From Collybia mongolica (lineage: Eukaryota; Basidiomycota; Agaricomycetes; Agaricales; Clitocybaceae), in NCBI GenBank assembly GCA_013420905.1, contig JAAXNY010000009.1, forward strand, positions 1,550,001-1,614,000: a stretch of 64,000 nt of DNA. The letters are read 5' to 3'. Position numbers and translations under genes: made by a program. This document shows, piece by piece, positions 52,169 to 63,544 of the stretch (position 1 is the first letter of the stretch; each line of letters opens with the position of its first letter). The notes under the pieces were generated by a model. That model was given only the letters and a program-made list of their open reading frames with translations, did no database searches and was not told the origin of the DNA.

Positions 52169-52761
52169 ATGGCCACTGGCCTCACACCCAACCCTCCAGA
52201 CACTTCCCCTACCCACTGTGTGCTGCAGATAGATGATGTTTCCAGTCACGTTGTGGAAAGCACAACGGAATCCAAGACTGAATCAGACTGTGGACCATTT
52301 GATTGTGCTTTCTTTGGTCCTTGCTCACCAGAGAATCAACTTGGTCTATTGGAAAATAGAAACTGGTTTACGGACCTTTGCAAGTCCAAATCTTCAAGCC
52401 ATGGATCCAGTGTACCCAAGGATAACAGTAAGCAATAATCTAACTCCACATGATGCTGAAGGAAAAACTCTTACCTAGGTGATATTAAAACGGAGGCAGA
52501 CATAGTCCCTGAAGAGTGTAAGGTGAATATCAGCACTATCAACCCATTGGAGGGGAAGGTATGTGAATTGACTCACATAACCAGTTTCCAACAGTATCTT
52601 ATTAATTGACAACAAAGTTTATTATTCAGATCTGTGTCAAAGGTGGCAACTTAATCAATCTGGTATTCAATTTTAACTTCCAGGAAAAAGTAAAGAGCAA
52701 AAAACGGAGACGTAAATTGAGTAGAAGGGACGATGAGCAGGGAAAACGGCAAAAATTATGA
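52169..52761 (+). CDS. Small gene with basic, NLS-like C-terminus, unknown function
   Basis: Not recognised. Exon 1 starts MATGLTPNPPDTSPTHCVLQ and runs to KDN; exon 2 is SDIKTEADIVPEECKVNIST to PLEGK; exon 3 is EKVKSKKRRRKLSRRDDEQG then KRQKL and a TGA at 52759-52761. Splice phases agree, giving about 139 residues. The first part is Ser/Thr/Asp-rich; the last 28 residues are Lys/Arg-rich and look like a nuclear localisation or nucleic-acid-binding tail. It is divergent from the acidic gene (359 bp between starts) and ends 68 bp from a broken KOW gene. Confidence 0.45.
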
Positions 52762-52829
52762 TGTGTATATACATGTGACACAGTAAAGTCCCAAAAGATA
52801 TATGCAAAATTGAAAGTAATGCCTGTTAA

Positions 52830-54380
52830 TTATTTCACACAAGTTTTATGAGCATCCTTTCGAAGAGCAGTCATTAATCCCTCATTTTGTGCCTTTTCTT
52901 CTTTGGTTTCATGGCCAATGCAGAGTACATCAGGGCTTAGTTCCAAATGATCCCCCGAAAGTGTTTCGTGGCCTCCCTCAGTCCGGTTGATGACAGCCAA
53001 TATCATAATTGGCTGGCCATTCTCATAACGATGGTGAATTTGGCAGACATATTGGCCCAGGTGGTCACCTTCAACTATGATCAACAATCCATTATCACGT
53101 ATAGGATTGGGACATTTTGGTGTGAGGTCTCCTGGAGGCAAGGATCCTGATGTCTTGTAGTGGTTGAACCGGACTGATAATGCTCCCTCTATCTGCACTA
53201 CGGAGACCACCATTTCTTTACCTTGATATTGCCCACCTGTAACCAACACCTTTAATTTAATATCAATAAGCCGTGGATCTAATAATGGGTGAGCAGGTCC
53301 CTGCTGTTGTGATATAGTTGGTGGAGGGGAGGCTTGAGAGGAGGATCCTACATCAGGCGTTCAAGATGAGGGGTTCCAGGCTGGCGTCAAGTGGTGAAAA
53401 TCAGGCATGGGTGTGCTACCCCCCACTGCTGCAGTAGTGGCAGCTGCGGCAGGTTCCTGGGGAGGGGGGAATTTGGCAACATGGCCTGGGAGGGGGACAA
53501 ATAATTTGTTCTTGGGTGGGATGAATTCGTTTAATCTGAGGTGAGACCTTGGGGGAGAAATTAGCTCATAATGAATATGAAGAAGAATATAATATTTACA
53601 AAGATTCTACAACATCATCGTAGTCCAGAACTTTGCCACTGAATGGATGTGCAGGATTCAAGTGAATAAATTGAACAGTTACTCGGAGTCCACTGAGTGT
53701 AGTTTTCAAGAGTTGAACATCTTTGATTACTGCACGAGAACCCTTCATTGCATGTCCTGTTTTGACAACCAAAACCTCAAGCCCTATCCAGGGAACTTCC
53801 TCACATCTAATTGGGATGGTTGGTATGTTACTCAATGTTGGTGGTTGACTGTGGAGTATTATCGGAGGGTCAACTACTTTCACCCAGTTCCTATGGACTT
53901 TGAGTGGCTGTTTAAAAGTAAATTACAATGTGACTGGCATAATATCTTGAGTTTTTACCTTGAGGGAGTTTGGACTGATGTAACTCTGCAGTCCTTGTGT
54001 TTCAAGACGTTCAACAATGTAGACATATTCCTCTGTCACCTCAACTACCCATCCCTTTTCCCCTTGGAGAGCCCCACTGATTACTTCTGCGAAATGGCCA
54101 TGAGCAATGTACTTCCACATATTGGACCACAGGACCATGTGTAAACCCTCCCCCATTTCTAGTTCCACCTCTGCTGAATTAATACTGATGGACTGGATGA
54201 TACCCCTCTTAGAGGATTACGAGTCCTTATGTTTACATAAGTAACTCGTTCATCATCCTGGGTTTGCGGGGAAAATTCAGCGTACCCAACAAGATCCAGT
54301 GTTGTTTTTCCCACGGTTAGTAATTTTGAAGTGTTCCGAGAATTCATTAGAACATGATCAGTAAACATTTTGAAGTACAT
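52830..54380 (-). pseudogene. KOW/Spt5-like protein fragment, interrupted
   Basis: Minus-strand exons read EVISGALQGEKGWVVEVTEE, VPWIGLEVLVVKTGHAMKGS with RAVIKDVQLLKTTLSGLRVT, a Pro-rich linker with LTPAWNPSS, then VTGGQYQGKEMVVSVVQIEG and GDHLGQYVCQIHHRYENGQP. The G-x-KG and GxVxxV patterns resemble KOW modules of Spt5, and the whole resembles a family of Spt5-like proteins expanded in agaricomycetes (from memory, moderate certainty). A TGA at 53361-53363 interrupts the frame right after NPSS; a CGA there would restore Arg and the reading frame, so this is probably a decayed copy. The NGN and earlier Spt5 domains are absent. Intron edges are uncertain. Confidence 0.5.
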
Positions 54381-54559
54381 CAGTAAGACTTTGTAGTTGT
54401 GGAAATATTTTTCTAACTGTGGGAATCAATATTAGCCGACGCGCGGATTTCGAGCAAAAAAGGCAACTGCTAACATAAGCTGCATTCAATACCATAATTT
54501 TGAGTTAATTGGTCTTATGTTGGGATATCTCAAGAATTAATTAATAACTGTCCACTGCA

Positions 54560-54629
54560 TAATCATGCTTACGTTTGTCAACTACACTGTTAGAGCTAAC
54601 AGCGTAGTTGACAAACGTAAGCACGATTA
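54560..54629. repeat. 34-bp inverted repeat, 2-bp loop
   Basis: 54560-54593 and 54596-54629 are reverse complements with two mismatches (core GCTTACGTTTGTCAACTAC). With only AG between them this is a near-perfect palindrome of 70 bp. It sits in AT-rich DNA upstream of the KOW remnant. Confidence 0.8.
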
Positions 54630-54744
54630 CAAGAGGCTTCTTCCGCTTTGGGCCAAACTTTTCCCACACTACAAAACATTGAATATCTCAACAATGACAA
54701 GACCTATGGATGCAATTTAAATTGCTAGTGTTAGATATGTATGG

Positions 54745-55400
54745 TGAAGTAGTACCTCATGTATATGTTTGTAAGTGTTTGTATTTGTTTTTATTTTTAT
54801 AAACCTCATCAACAACAATTTTCTTGCTACATATTACAAATGAATACTGTCTGTATATCACTTCATCACATCTGGCCAAACAAACAATAATATCAAAGAA
54901 ATTCCCACAATATAGATGATACTTATCTCAGCAAATACAAAGCTGATGGACATGCTACTACTAGACATTGTAAAGGAATACAAGATGTGTTTATTTATAT
55001 GTGTTTGTAGTTGTTTGTACCCTTCCAAATCTCATTATCAACAACAACCTTTTTACTACATATTACAAATGAATATCATCTGTATATTACTTTGCCAACA
55101 TCTGGCCAAACAAACAATATTAATGAAATTCCCACAATATAGATGATGCATATCTCAGCAAATACAAGGCTAACAGAAACAATTGAAATTGCTACTACCC
55201 CTAGACCTATGGAGGGGGTGCACCAGGGAATGTATATTTATATTTGTTTGCCTTTCCAAATTTGATTATAATCTCTTATTATATCTATTTTAATATCACA
55301 TTTATATATTACTTAGCCATAAGCATAGCCAAACAAGTCAATGTGGATGCTCCTGGAATCTATAATGCTCAATATCTTGACAATGGCTAGCTATATAAGT
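54745..55400. repeat. Degenerate tandem repeat, unit about 225-230 bp
   Basis: The phrase CATCTGGCCAAACAAACAAT recurs with 229-bp spacing (units anchored at 54842 and 55071), with the flanking words TATTACAAATGAATA and CCCACAATATAGATGAT(A/G)C. A third, weaker unit follows to about 55400. There is not one CpG in this stretch. It resembles an eroded satellite. Confidence 0.65.
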
Positions 55401-55611
55401 ATGGTTAAATATAGTATGTGATAATACAACAAAAAACACTTAACAGACATATGTACATTTGTTTGAACTTTGTCTTTGATGATGATATTTCTATTTTTAG
55501 CATATCTGATAAGTTTTTGATTAACCCAGGATGCAAGGCTAGAAATAAAATGTTAAATGTTGAATGGTTGGTATACATTTCAATACTATGGGAACTTGTT
55601 TCTATTATTAC

Positions 55612-55735
55612 GAGTTCTTTATCAACCAGGTTTCAGGCAAAAAATTGATTGATTGATTGATTGATTGATTATGAGTTCTTTATCAACCCAGTTTTCAGGC
55701 AAAAAGTTGATTCATTCATTCATTCATTGATTCAT
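55612..55735. repeat. Tetranucleotide runs in a 61-bp direct repeat
   Basis: A (GATT) run at 55644-55670 and a (CATT) run at 55707-55735 each follow the phrase GAGTTCTTTATCAACC...TTTCAGGCAAAAA, which is repeated at 55612 and 55673. Confidence 0.75.
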
Positions 55736-58700
55736 ATTTCAACACCGCAGGAAAATATTTCCATAATGGGATTTTTCTTCTCTTATAGCTTTTTACAGCA
55801 TTTCTCCACAAATATAAAGTGTTGTGACATAATTTGCATGTATTTGGGATGCTTACATAATGCCTTTGATGATGCCATCAAAATAATGCATATCTAATAT
55901 TTCAGAGTATTGTGTTTCAAAATTTATTTTGTGTTTTTCTCCATAACCAGTAAAGCTATTAACTTTGTTTTTATATGTTTGGAATGTACAAACATGGCTC
56001 TACAATTTCCTTGTTGAGCATATTTTTCCCACAGTCCATTTTGAGTGAAATTTTAGAAATGTCCAGATTCAGCTAGTTTTGAAGGTCTGTGTGTTATGTC
56101 AGGGGTGAACAAACATCTTATAACAACAATGACCCTTACCAAACATGACCCTTGTGGGAAATTACACTAAACATTGGAATAATCAACAACTACTACTATA
56201 TTTACCTGAAATACAAATTAGATTGATTTCTCTATTTATTGGCACATGTCACATGATCTATTCCACCATATAAGTATACCAAATACATGACAACAATCTG
56301 AATGCTTATTAGTGTCCATGATCCTGAGAAAAGTTAGTTCTGATGGTTTTTGTGTTTTCTCCATAACCAGGCAAGCTATGGCATTGGATTTTGTGCACAG
56401 GTATTGCTTGTTTACTTGGTAACATTTTCCCATGGTCACATGACCTCTATAAACTATCATCTACATTGTTTCTACTCATTTACAGCTTCCTGAATGTGGA
56501 ATGGAGCCACACAGTGTGTTGGCCCACTCCACCCAAGTAGGCATTTGGATCAATATTACTTCCTTAGTGATTTAACTATTTGGTATATTCTTTGTTTATT
56601 AATTGTCTTAAAATTTAAACAATTAGTTTAAGTTTCACAATTGGGTAGTCCAATCTATAAATAGATACATTGGATAAATACTGTGGGTGTACCAGAAGTC
56701 TATATCAGCCTACTAGAGCTGTGCAAATAGTACAGGGGTAAAGTATTAGTAAGAAGTAAACTAATATTTGTAAAAGGAATAAGAACATATCACAAGGTAG
56801 ATAGAATTACCCCAAGGTAGTCTCAAGGTATACAGCAGCATATAGGTGCATATACAATAGAACAAGGTATATCTGAGCAACTAGATGTGAGGCACATATG
56901 CACTCACCTTACACACATCTGGTTTGGGCACAGGGGTGATTGGCACTACTTGGTCTAGACAGCACATCTAGGGGTGCACACCCAGCCACCAGGTGATGGT
57001 TCTACCATATGGAATACACCACTGCACCATCCATGTCCACCATGCTAGCTGTTCACTAGCAGATGTGGGCAGGCAGTCACTGGTAATGTGGCAGGTGCCT
57101 CTGTAGTTCTTGCTGCAGCTCTTATTGTTGTGATTTTGCAGTTGTTATTTTCACTGAGAGAGGTGGGTATGAGAGAGAGTGGTGGTATCCATGGCAGTGG
57201 GACCTGGCATTGTACTTGGCAGTATTGTGCACAATCATATGGCAGGGAGGTGATGGGTGGGGCAGCTGGGAATGTAGTGGTGGAGGTTGACAACAAGGCT
57301 GACAGGTGATGTAGTACCTATCAACAATATTCAGCCATTGCCAGTAATGGCCAAGAGTAGGCAGCAGGGGTCATTATAAAAACAAGCACCTTGGACTTAC
57401 CAAATGGTTAATCTGCATGCTTTATGCACATGACATGTAACCTTGAGGTCTTGTATTTGACTCTCCAAAATATTGCATTTTTGTGCATCAAATAAGCAAT
57501 GGTAACTATGATTAAGTAAGCAATCTGGACAGTCTGCATGGACTTCATGAGGAGTTGTTCCAAACTGGGTCTGAGCATCCAAGTAACAGCATTGATTTAT
57601 GGACTTAGCTTTGACTTGGCTCAGATGCAGACTGCCAATTAAGCAGGGCTCCCTGCCAAACAGGGTCTGAGCTCAGACTGTAGACACCTGCATTTGTCTG
57701 TGTGGTCTGTGTGGCCCATATAGCTCAGCATAAAGTCCCCAGAGAAGCTACTGAGTTGGTTGTATATTTGGAATATACAAATATGGATCTACATTTCCAA
57801 GTTTGTTAATTTTTTCACATAGTCCATCTCTGAGAGTCTGAGTCCCCACTTTACCAGCTGACTTGTTTTTGAGGAAAATGCCTAGATATATATTGTTACC
57901 TTTTATTGGTGGATATTTGTATAGGATCTATAAACACCAACTTCTATTGGCATAACCATGGATATGGGTGAAGTTGTAAGGGGATCACTTGTTTGTCCAC
58001 ATCTAGCCATCAGAATCACTATTGCACAGCTTGCATAGCCTCACTGTTATATCTATTATTCTGACACACACTGCTTTAACCCCTTGACAGATAGTAGTTT
58101 ACTCTGGACTAACATATCACAGATGTATTGTTACATCAGTAGAGTTACTGATATCAGATTCTGTTGTTATTTGAGACATAGGTACAATGTACTGTATATA
58201 AGGTGCCCCTTCCTCTTCATGGAAGGGCACCTTTGCAATAGACTTGGGCTGTGTTCTCTACTCATAGTCAAGCCTCTAGTGCTCTATGCTCATCCCTTCC
58301 CTGCATGGTTGTTTGTACTGTGTATACTGCTCCCTGTCTGAGCCTCTTGGCAACATGACCCCTTACAGAAGTGCAACAAGTATTTGGCAAGCTCAAATGT
58401 GTGGTCATATTACATCTTCATGTTGTGTATCCATCAGGCCTTCCATGATGTCAAGCTACTCCCTGTACCCTACAATCTAATTCCAGGACAATGCCTGACA
58501 AGTGTTCCAGAACCAAACTTATCAACAAAAAAAAGTAATATAAAGTTGAAGAGATTCTGGATAGCTAGTTCTATTGCAACAACCTGGTTCTAGAAATATA
58601 AAGAAAAGTTAATCAAAAAAAAAAACATAAGGACTTGTATCTGCCAGTAATGGCCCTCTACCTCAAGTACACTACAACTCTGAGCCATGTGGCAACAATG

Positions 58701-58777
58701 GGACTCCATGGCTATTGTTTAGAAAAGTCACCCTGCAATAGGGTGCTGGCTCAATGACCAGGTCAGGTATGTCTGCA
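55736..58777. other. AT-rich, CpG-poor repeat-derived region without genes
   Basis: I see no supportable gene. Diverged repeats are visible: TCTCCATAACCAG occurs near 55938 and 56358 with similar flanks, and a related phrase (GGAATATACAAATATGG) near 57770. A short plus-strand frame around 57088-57309 is Val/Gly-rich with no match. The region probably consists of old transposon fragments. Confidence 0.4.
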
Positions 58778-59125
58778 TTTGACTTGTACTGGGAGCAACT
58801 CATTATGAAGGGCTTGCTGTACTTTTTCTTTATTATTTGCTCTCATTTGGTGCTTCCAGAGACACTTGCAAGATTCACACTCAATATTCTCCCAGCTCAA
58901 GTGTTGTCAGTACCTTGTGAGTGACTGTTCTCCAGTGCAAAACTTATCACCACCAACAAATGTTTGCAACGGGGCTTGAAGCAATTCAAACAACCTCAAA
59001 TGCTCAAGTTTGCATGGCAGCCTTCACTTGTGCCCCACACTGAGGAGAATTCAGCTGACATTGAGCACATTGATTTAGAGGAGTTTTTGGAGTTGTTGGG
59101 GGGTGATGTAGAGCTTTTGCAGTAG
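58778..59125 (+). pseudogene. hAT transposase dimerisation-domain remnant
   Basis: The plus-strand frame reads FDLYWEQL, then PETLARFTLNILPAQVLSVP, CE, a stop, LFSSAK and MLKFAW. This is the conserved C-terminal hAT dimerisation region, which in intact elements has an Arg at the stop. The TGA (58922-58924) therefore fits CGA to TGA. The tail EHIDLEEFLELLGGDVELLQ ends at TAG 59123-59125. The upstream transposase is not recognisable. Dead element. Confidence 0.75.
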
Positions 59126-59214
59126 GATAAGGAGTTTCTATGGGCATGACAGAATGTATTCAATATCTATTACTGATTGTATGTAGATTTAAAATCTACC
59201 ACTTCATTTCCCTT

Positions 59215-59360
59215 GGGAGCAGTACAGAACCAGTCAGAACCAGTCCCAAACCGGTTGGAACCGGTGCACTTATTGTAAGATGGCAGGATTGCTGGTTCTT
59301 ATTGGTACCAGTTACTGGTTCCCCAATCAGAGGAAGAACCGAACCGAACCGAACTTACAA
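59215..59360. repeat. Subterminal GGTTC/GAACC repeats of the hAT remnant
   Basis: About ten copies of GAACC or GGTTC and the palindrome AACCGGTT cluster within 150 bp (for example CCGGTTGGAACCGGT and CCGAACCGAACCGAAC). hAT elements often carry such short repeats near their ends as transposase sites. No terminal inverted repeat partner was found. Confidence 0.45.
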
Positions 59361-59655
59361 ACACTATTGGTATCTCATTAGCCCCCCTCATAAAGGACAA
59401 TGTCAACCAATTAGATGCAGTCTGGGTTTAGACAGTAGTATACATTTAGTATATATCTCAATCAAAATTTGGGCTGCTTCCTTCATGATTTATGACTTCC
59501 GTTGTGAATTTGGCCCTATAAATCTTGTGCGTCGGGGACTGGCGCGCCGCGCCGCTACAATTGATCTTATTATATTATGTAAAATAACATCTACCATCCA
59601 TCAAAGGATTTGTTTGAATTGCCTCTCCTTACCTTACCATTACTATGACAATCTT

Positions 59656-62451
59656 TCACCAGGGTCTCCAATTACTATTGGGGTAATGCAGAGGTTGGGC
59701 AGGAGGCCATTGAACCTGCTCATTTTGGGATCCCCAGTCGTTCCACCCCTGTGAGATAATTTGAGTTTCAGGAGTTTGAGTGGGGGACAGATCTTGTGCC
59801 GTGACCGTCCTCACAAAGTGTGATAGACTGAAATCCATATCGACGTCTGCGCCATCATCGTTATAGAATTCAGACGTTGGGATTTCATTCCCATGCGATC
59901 CAAGGTCGGGGTGGATGATGTCAGGCCATGAGTAGAGATGTGACTGTGTTGGGTGATGACTGTCACGACGAGATGAGTGGCTATCATCATTGTCGCTTGA
60001 GGGTGAGCTGGACAGTGTACGTTGGATTCTGCCATTGTGTTTCTCCAGAAGGGATGAAAGAAATCGGGAGTAAAGAGCGGGTGTGTGCCTTCCATCTAAC
60101 GCCACGTCCCCAGAGCCCAGAACCCCAATCAGACAATGTACATCACGGACAATTTCATCTTGTCCGTTCTCGTTGAGCAGGTGAAGAAATTTAGGACGCA
60201 GGAGCTTTCGCGGCGTTAGATGACATTTCATGTTTACACGGAATGGCTCACATTAATGAGGAAGGCTGCTGCGAACGAAACATAGAGGAAATTGGCTTCC
60301 ATGGCAAATCGCAGGTTACCTGTAGGATACAAACGTTCCACCATTATTTGTATAACCTCACGGGCTGCGTGGATCGACTTGATGACAACTGGAGAGTCCC
60401 TCGAAAGACCTGTTTTCGCTGAGTGCTGGAAGCCAACAGCAAGAACAACTAAACGAAGATAAGATGTAATCCTTTGTGACCTGTCAGTGTTTTAGTGGAG
60501 CTGGAATAAAGTTAGCACATACATCTGTGTCGTGTTTCCCCGGTAGGCGCATATAGCAAGCGCTGATTCGAGAGATAAGTACCTCAATGCAGAGGAGGGA
60601 TGTTACTTACGAAGGGCGATATATTCCTCAGCATATGCCTCGACCCACATCGCCAACTCTTGCGCCAATTTCTCCTGAGTTTCCATGACAGAGGTAACGA
60701 CATCGAAATCCTATCAAGCACGTTAACTCTGAAGGAATTCTGAAGATGAATTCATGTTGACCTTTATGTCTGATACGCAGCTGAGATTGTGTCCTGTGAA
60801 AGATCGCCATTCCGCAACCAGGATGATGATATGAACATATGCACAGAGGTGGATATCAAAAGGAATATTCATTGACGATGATTTATACCATTGCCGCGAA
60901 TTTCGCGCCAGGTAGTCGTCCAAACGGAGCATCGGCATTTTCCCGAATTGTATTGCATGTGATCCATCAACACAGTAACAATTCAGCCATGTCCTCGTCC
61001 GATTCAAAGATTCTCGTTCACTGCATGTAGCCGGTGGTGGCTGGTTAAGTTCCAGTTCTATTGCCATGCTGTCAAGGGCCTGATGAGCGACATAAACCCC
61101 CCAACACGAAAGGCAACCTGCGCACCGAATCGCAACTCCCATGAGTAACCAACTGCGATCCTCAGTCCACTTTTTCTTGGGAACCGGATACACAGCCATC
61201 AACAGATATGCCTGACATACGTCGACGCTCTTAGAGCCATCAATGAGGGCCCTCCCAGCGGCATCTCTTGCGAGATCCATGGCGAGGGAATAGAGGTTTG
61301 GCCTCCTGGTATAGTAGCGTGATGAAACGGCACAAACTATAAGATATTTTGATATTCAAGCCACAATGAAAGTCATACAAGTTCATCACGTACTGACTGT
61401 AAACAGAAAAGGGCACGTCCAGATCAGCTTAGCCGGAGTGTGCATCTCCGGGTCAAGGATAGAGAAGTACGGCTAGGTTTGGGTGTCAGATGGAAATTTT
61501 ATATATTGTTGCAGCGACAAACATTTATTCGCTCAAAGAATCTAAAGCCGGGCATGACACAATTAGCAGGAATCTATAGGCCTAAATTTTGTCACAAGAG
61601 GCCTACATTGTGAACAAATCCATGATATCCTCCGGGTGCAACGCACAGTATTTTACAATATCCGGTGCAGACAGGTCACCCAGTCCCTTTCCTACTACTG
61701 GTATATTAGAAAGAGTGTGTCAAACATGTGAAGTCTATCACCAGGAGCAAAATATGATGCGGCAGCGTATTCAGCAGACTTAAATCTCCCATTCCATCGA
61801 GACTTCTCAACCTCGAGATTTTTCGTCTCTAGTACAATGCTCATTAGCAATCCCCTGTAAACATAGATTTCAGATGACGAACCCAAAGCAGACTCTTGAA
61901 GATCTAACGTTTCCGCCCTTGCTTTCCATTTTTCTATCCTGTCCTTCGCCCGAAGCTCGTCAAATTGGAGCAAAAGAGCTTGGATTTGAACATCTTGATT
62001 GTGAGCCCTTTCTTGGAGATCTTCGTGTGTGCTTCGGGAAACCATTCAAGAGGTCGGATCGTCAAGGGGAAAAAAGGTACATACGGGGCTGGCTTTCTCC
62101 TTTTCCGACTCCGAGCAAGGCATTGATAATTGCCAGCCTGACATCGTTGGCATATAGTTTCTCCAGGTACGAATTCGCATTTGACCTTTGGTTTCTCAGA
62201 CGATATGAGGAAGTTAAATGAGCGACGCTGCCGACCTTCAGTGATTTACAATGAACGCAGGCACCAGACCTGCGAGATATCTGGATAAGTGATACACCAC
62301 GGCAAAAATGATAGACATACGACTTTGGCATGATGCGCGGTCCTGGGCGTGACCTGTGCCAACTATGTTCTTCATGTTCCTCGACGCTGTCACTGTCGTC
62401 TGTGCGGTTTGAGAAATGGAAAAGGCTTTGCCCGAGGATAGGAATTGGCAT
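59656..62451 (-). CDS. Zn2Cys6 fungal transcription factor
   Basis: Nuclear DNA-binding regulator. After an acidic N-terminus (RTDDSDSVEEHEEHSWHRSR) the zinc cluster is spliced from two exons: ISRRSGACVHCKSLK and VKCEFVPGETICQRCQAGNY plus QC. The spacing is CX2CX6CX8CX2CX6C, the canonical binuclear cluster. A coiled coil follows (HEDLQERAHNQDVQIQALLL, FDELRAKDRIEKW). The fungal transcription-factor domain includes AYLLMAVYPVPKKKWTEDRS, CSERESLNRTRTWLNCYCVD and IQIMVERLYPTGNLRFAMEA. The C-terminus is Ser/His/Asp-rich and ends NSNWRPW. The start at 62451 (MPIPILGQSL) is the likely one, but an upstream ATG is open in the same frame. Targets are unknown. It lies alone beside repeats. Confidence 0.85.
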
Positions 62452-63300
62452 TGATATAAGGTTGTTCGAGGGAAATTGTGAAGAATCACTACCTATAATA
62501 CGATGGTTGTTGAACAGTAAGACTTTAGTCGAGGATATATCAGTGCGAGTTATTGGAAACTGTCTGTGTATCGGTAAGAAAGACACTACGAACGAAGTTG
62601 ATGAATATCCCAGAGCAACCTCAGCACAATTTGAAGGGATGGTGAAGAATCTATATGCGCCCCGCTGTGTCCGTTAGGTCTGTTGATTTGAAATCTTGTG
62701 GCGCCCTAAACTTACCATATTCCGAAGTCTTCGGTGTCTCCACGACAAGAAGCTATTTTATACATAGTGCAAGGATAAATGCTGTTTTTGCCGGACCCAT
62801 TTGTTCCTATACTCGGACCGGTCTTCCCATCGTAGAAGCATTGAGCTTGAAAGTTGACTGGAACGCAAGACTAGCCATCTCCACTAGAATCTGGATCATA
62901 ACAACCGGCATAAAAAAAATCAATTGAACCCATCCACTTTATAGCTCGATGTGTGATGAAGACACCCCACGCTCGTCCTACAAGTTCCGGGGTTGCCCCA
63001 TGGTGATCCTGAAATCCCATGCTATATTCATTGACTTCTGGAGACTGCTCAGCTTCCGAGTGATGCCGTCGACCCCGGCAGGGTTACATAACATTCATTC
63101 TGACAGAACATTCTACTTAGGCCCTGTCCGGTACACGGCCAGACGTTATTACTGAATCCAAGATGACAACAAATGATAACTTGTGATCAACACGAGTCGG
63201 TGATGCATAGGTCACAAGATGAGTTGACTTATAGTCAACTTAACTTGAAATGGCTCAACTCCGATTGAACCTTACTGATGGACGGCTGTACTTTACACTC
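62452..63300. other. Upstream region of the transcription factor gene
   Basis: No gene recognised. Plus-strand frames at 62655-62927 and 62949-63155 lack similarity or codon structure. Near 63190-63240 a TGAGTTGACTTATAGTCAACTTAACTTGA-type stretch contains the short palindrome GTTGACTTATAGTCAAC. Confidence 0.35.
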
Positions 63301-63308
63301 CCCCACAT

Positions 63309-63387
63309 GTCCTTGCGGACTCCGTGCGGACTCCGCAAGGACAGCACAAAGTCCACACGGACTCTGCACGGACTCCGCACGGACTCA
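63309..63387. repeat. Short palindromic array of CGGACTCCGC units
   Basis: Six or so units of GCACGGACTCC/GCGGACTCCG. The first pair forms a hairpin with perfect 11-bp arms, GTCCTTGCGGA at 63309 and TCCGCAAGGAC at 63332. A CpG-rich island in otherwise AT-rich sequence. Confidence 0.7.
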
Positions 63388-63520
63388 CTTACTTTCTTTT
63401 ATTATAAAGTACTTACTTATAATTACTCTTTTACTTACTAACAATCTATATAATTAATAGGATAAAACATATATTATTACTAAATATAATACATATATGA
63501 TAAGATAATTTAATATAGGC

Positions 63521-63542
63521 GGGGGCGGGGGCCCCCGCCCCC
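63521..63542. repeat. 22-bp perfect G/C palindrome
   Basis: GGGGGCGGGGG followed directly by its reverse complement. It sits exactly at a sharp switch from AT-rich (to about 63515) to GC-rich sequence. It could form a cruciform or a G-quadruplex on either strand. Confidence 0.75.
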
Positions 63543-63544
63543 CC

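Noticed and set aside
62655..62927. Plus-strand frame of 90 codons upstream of the transcription factor
   Set aside because: No similarity, no splice-consistent extension, and it overlaps the likely promoter.
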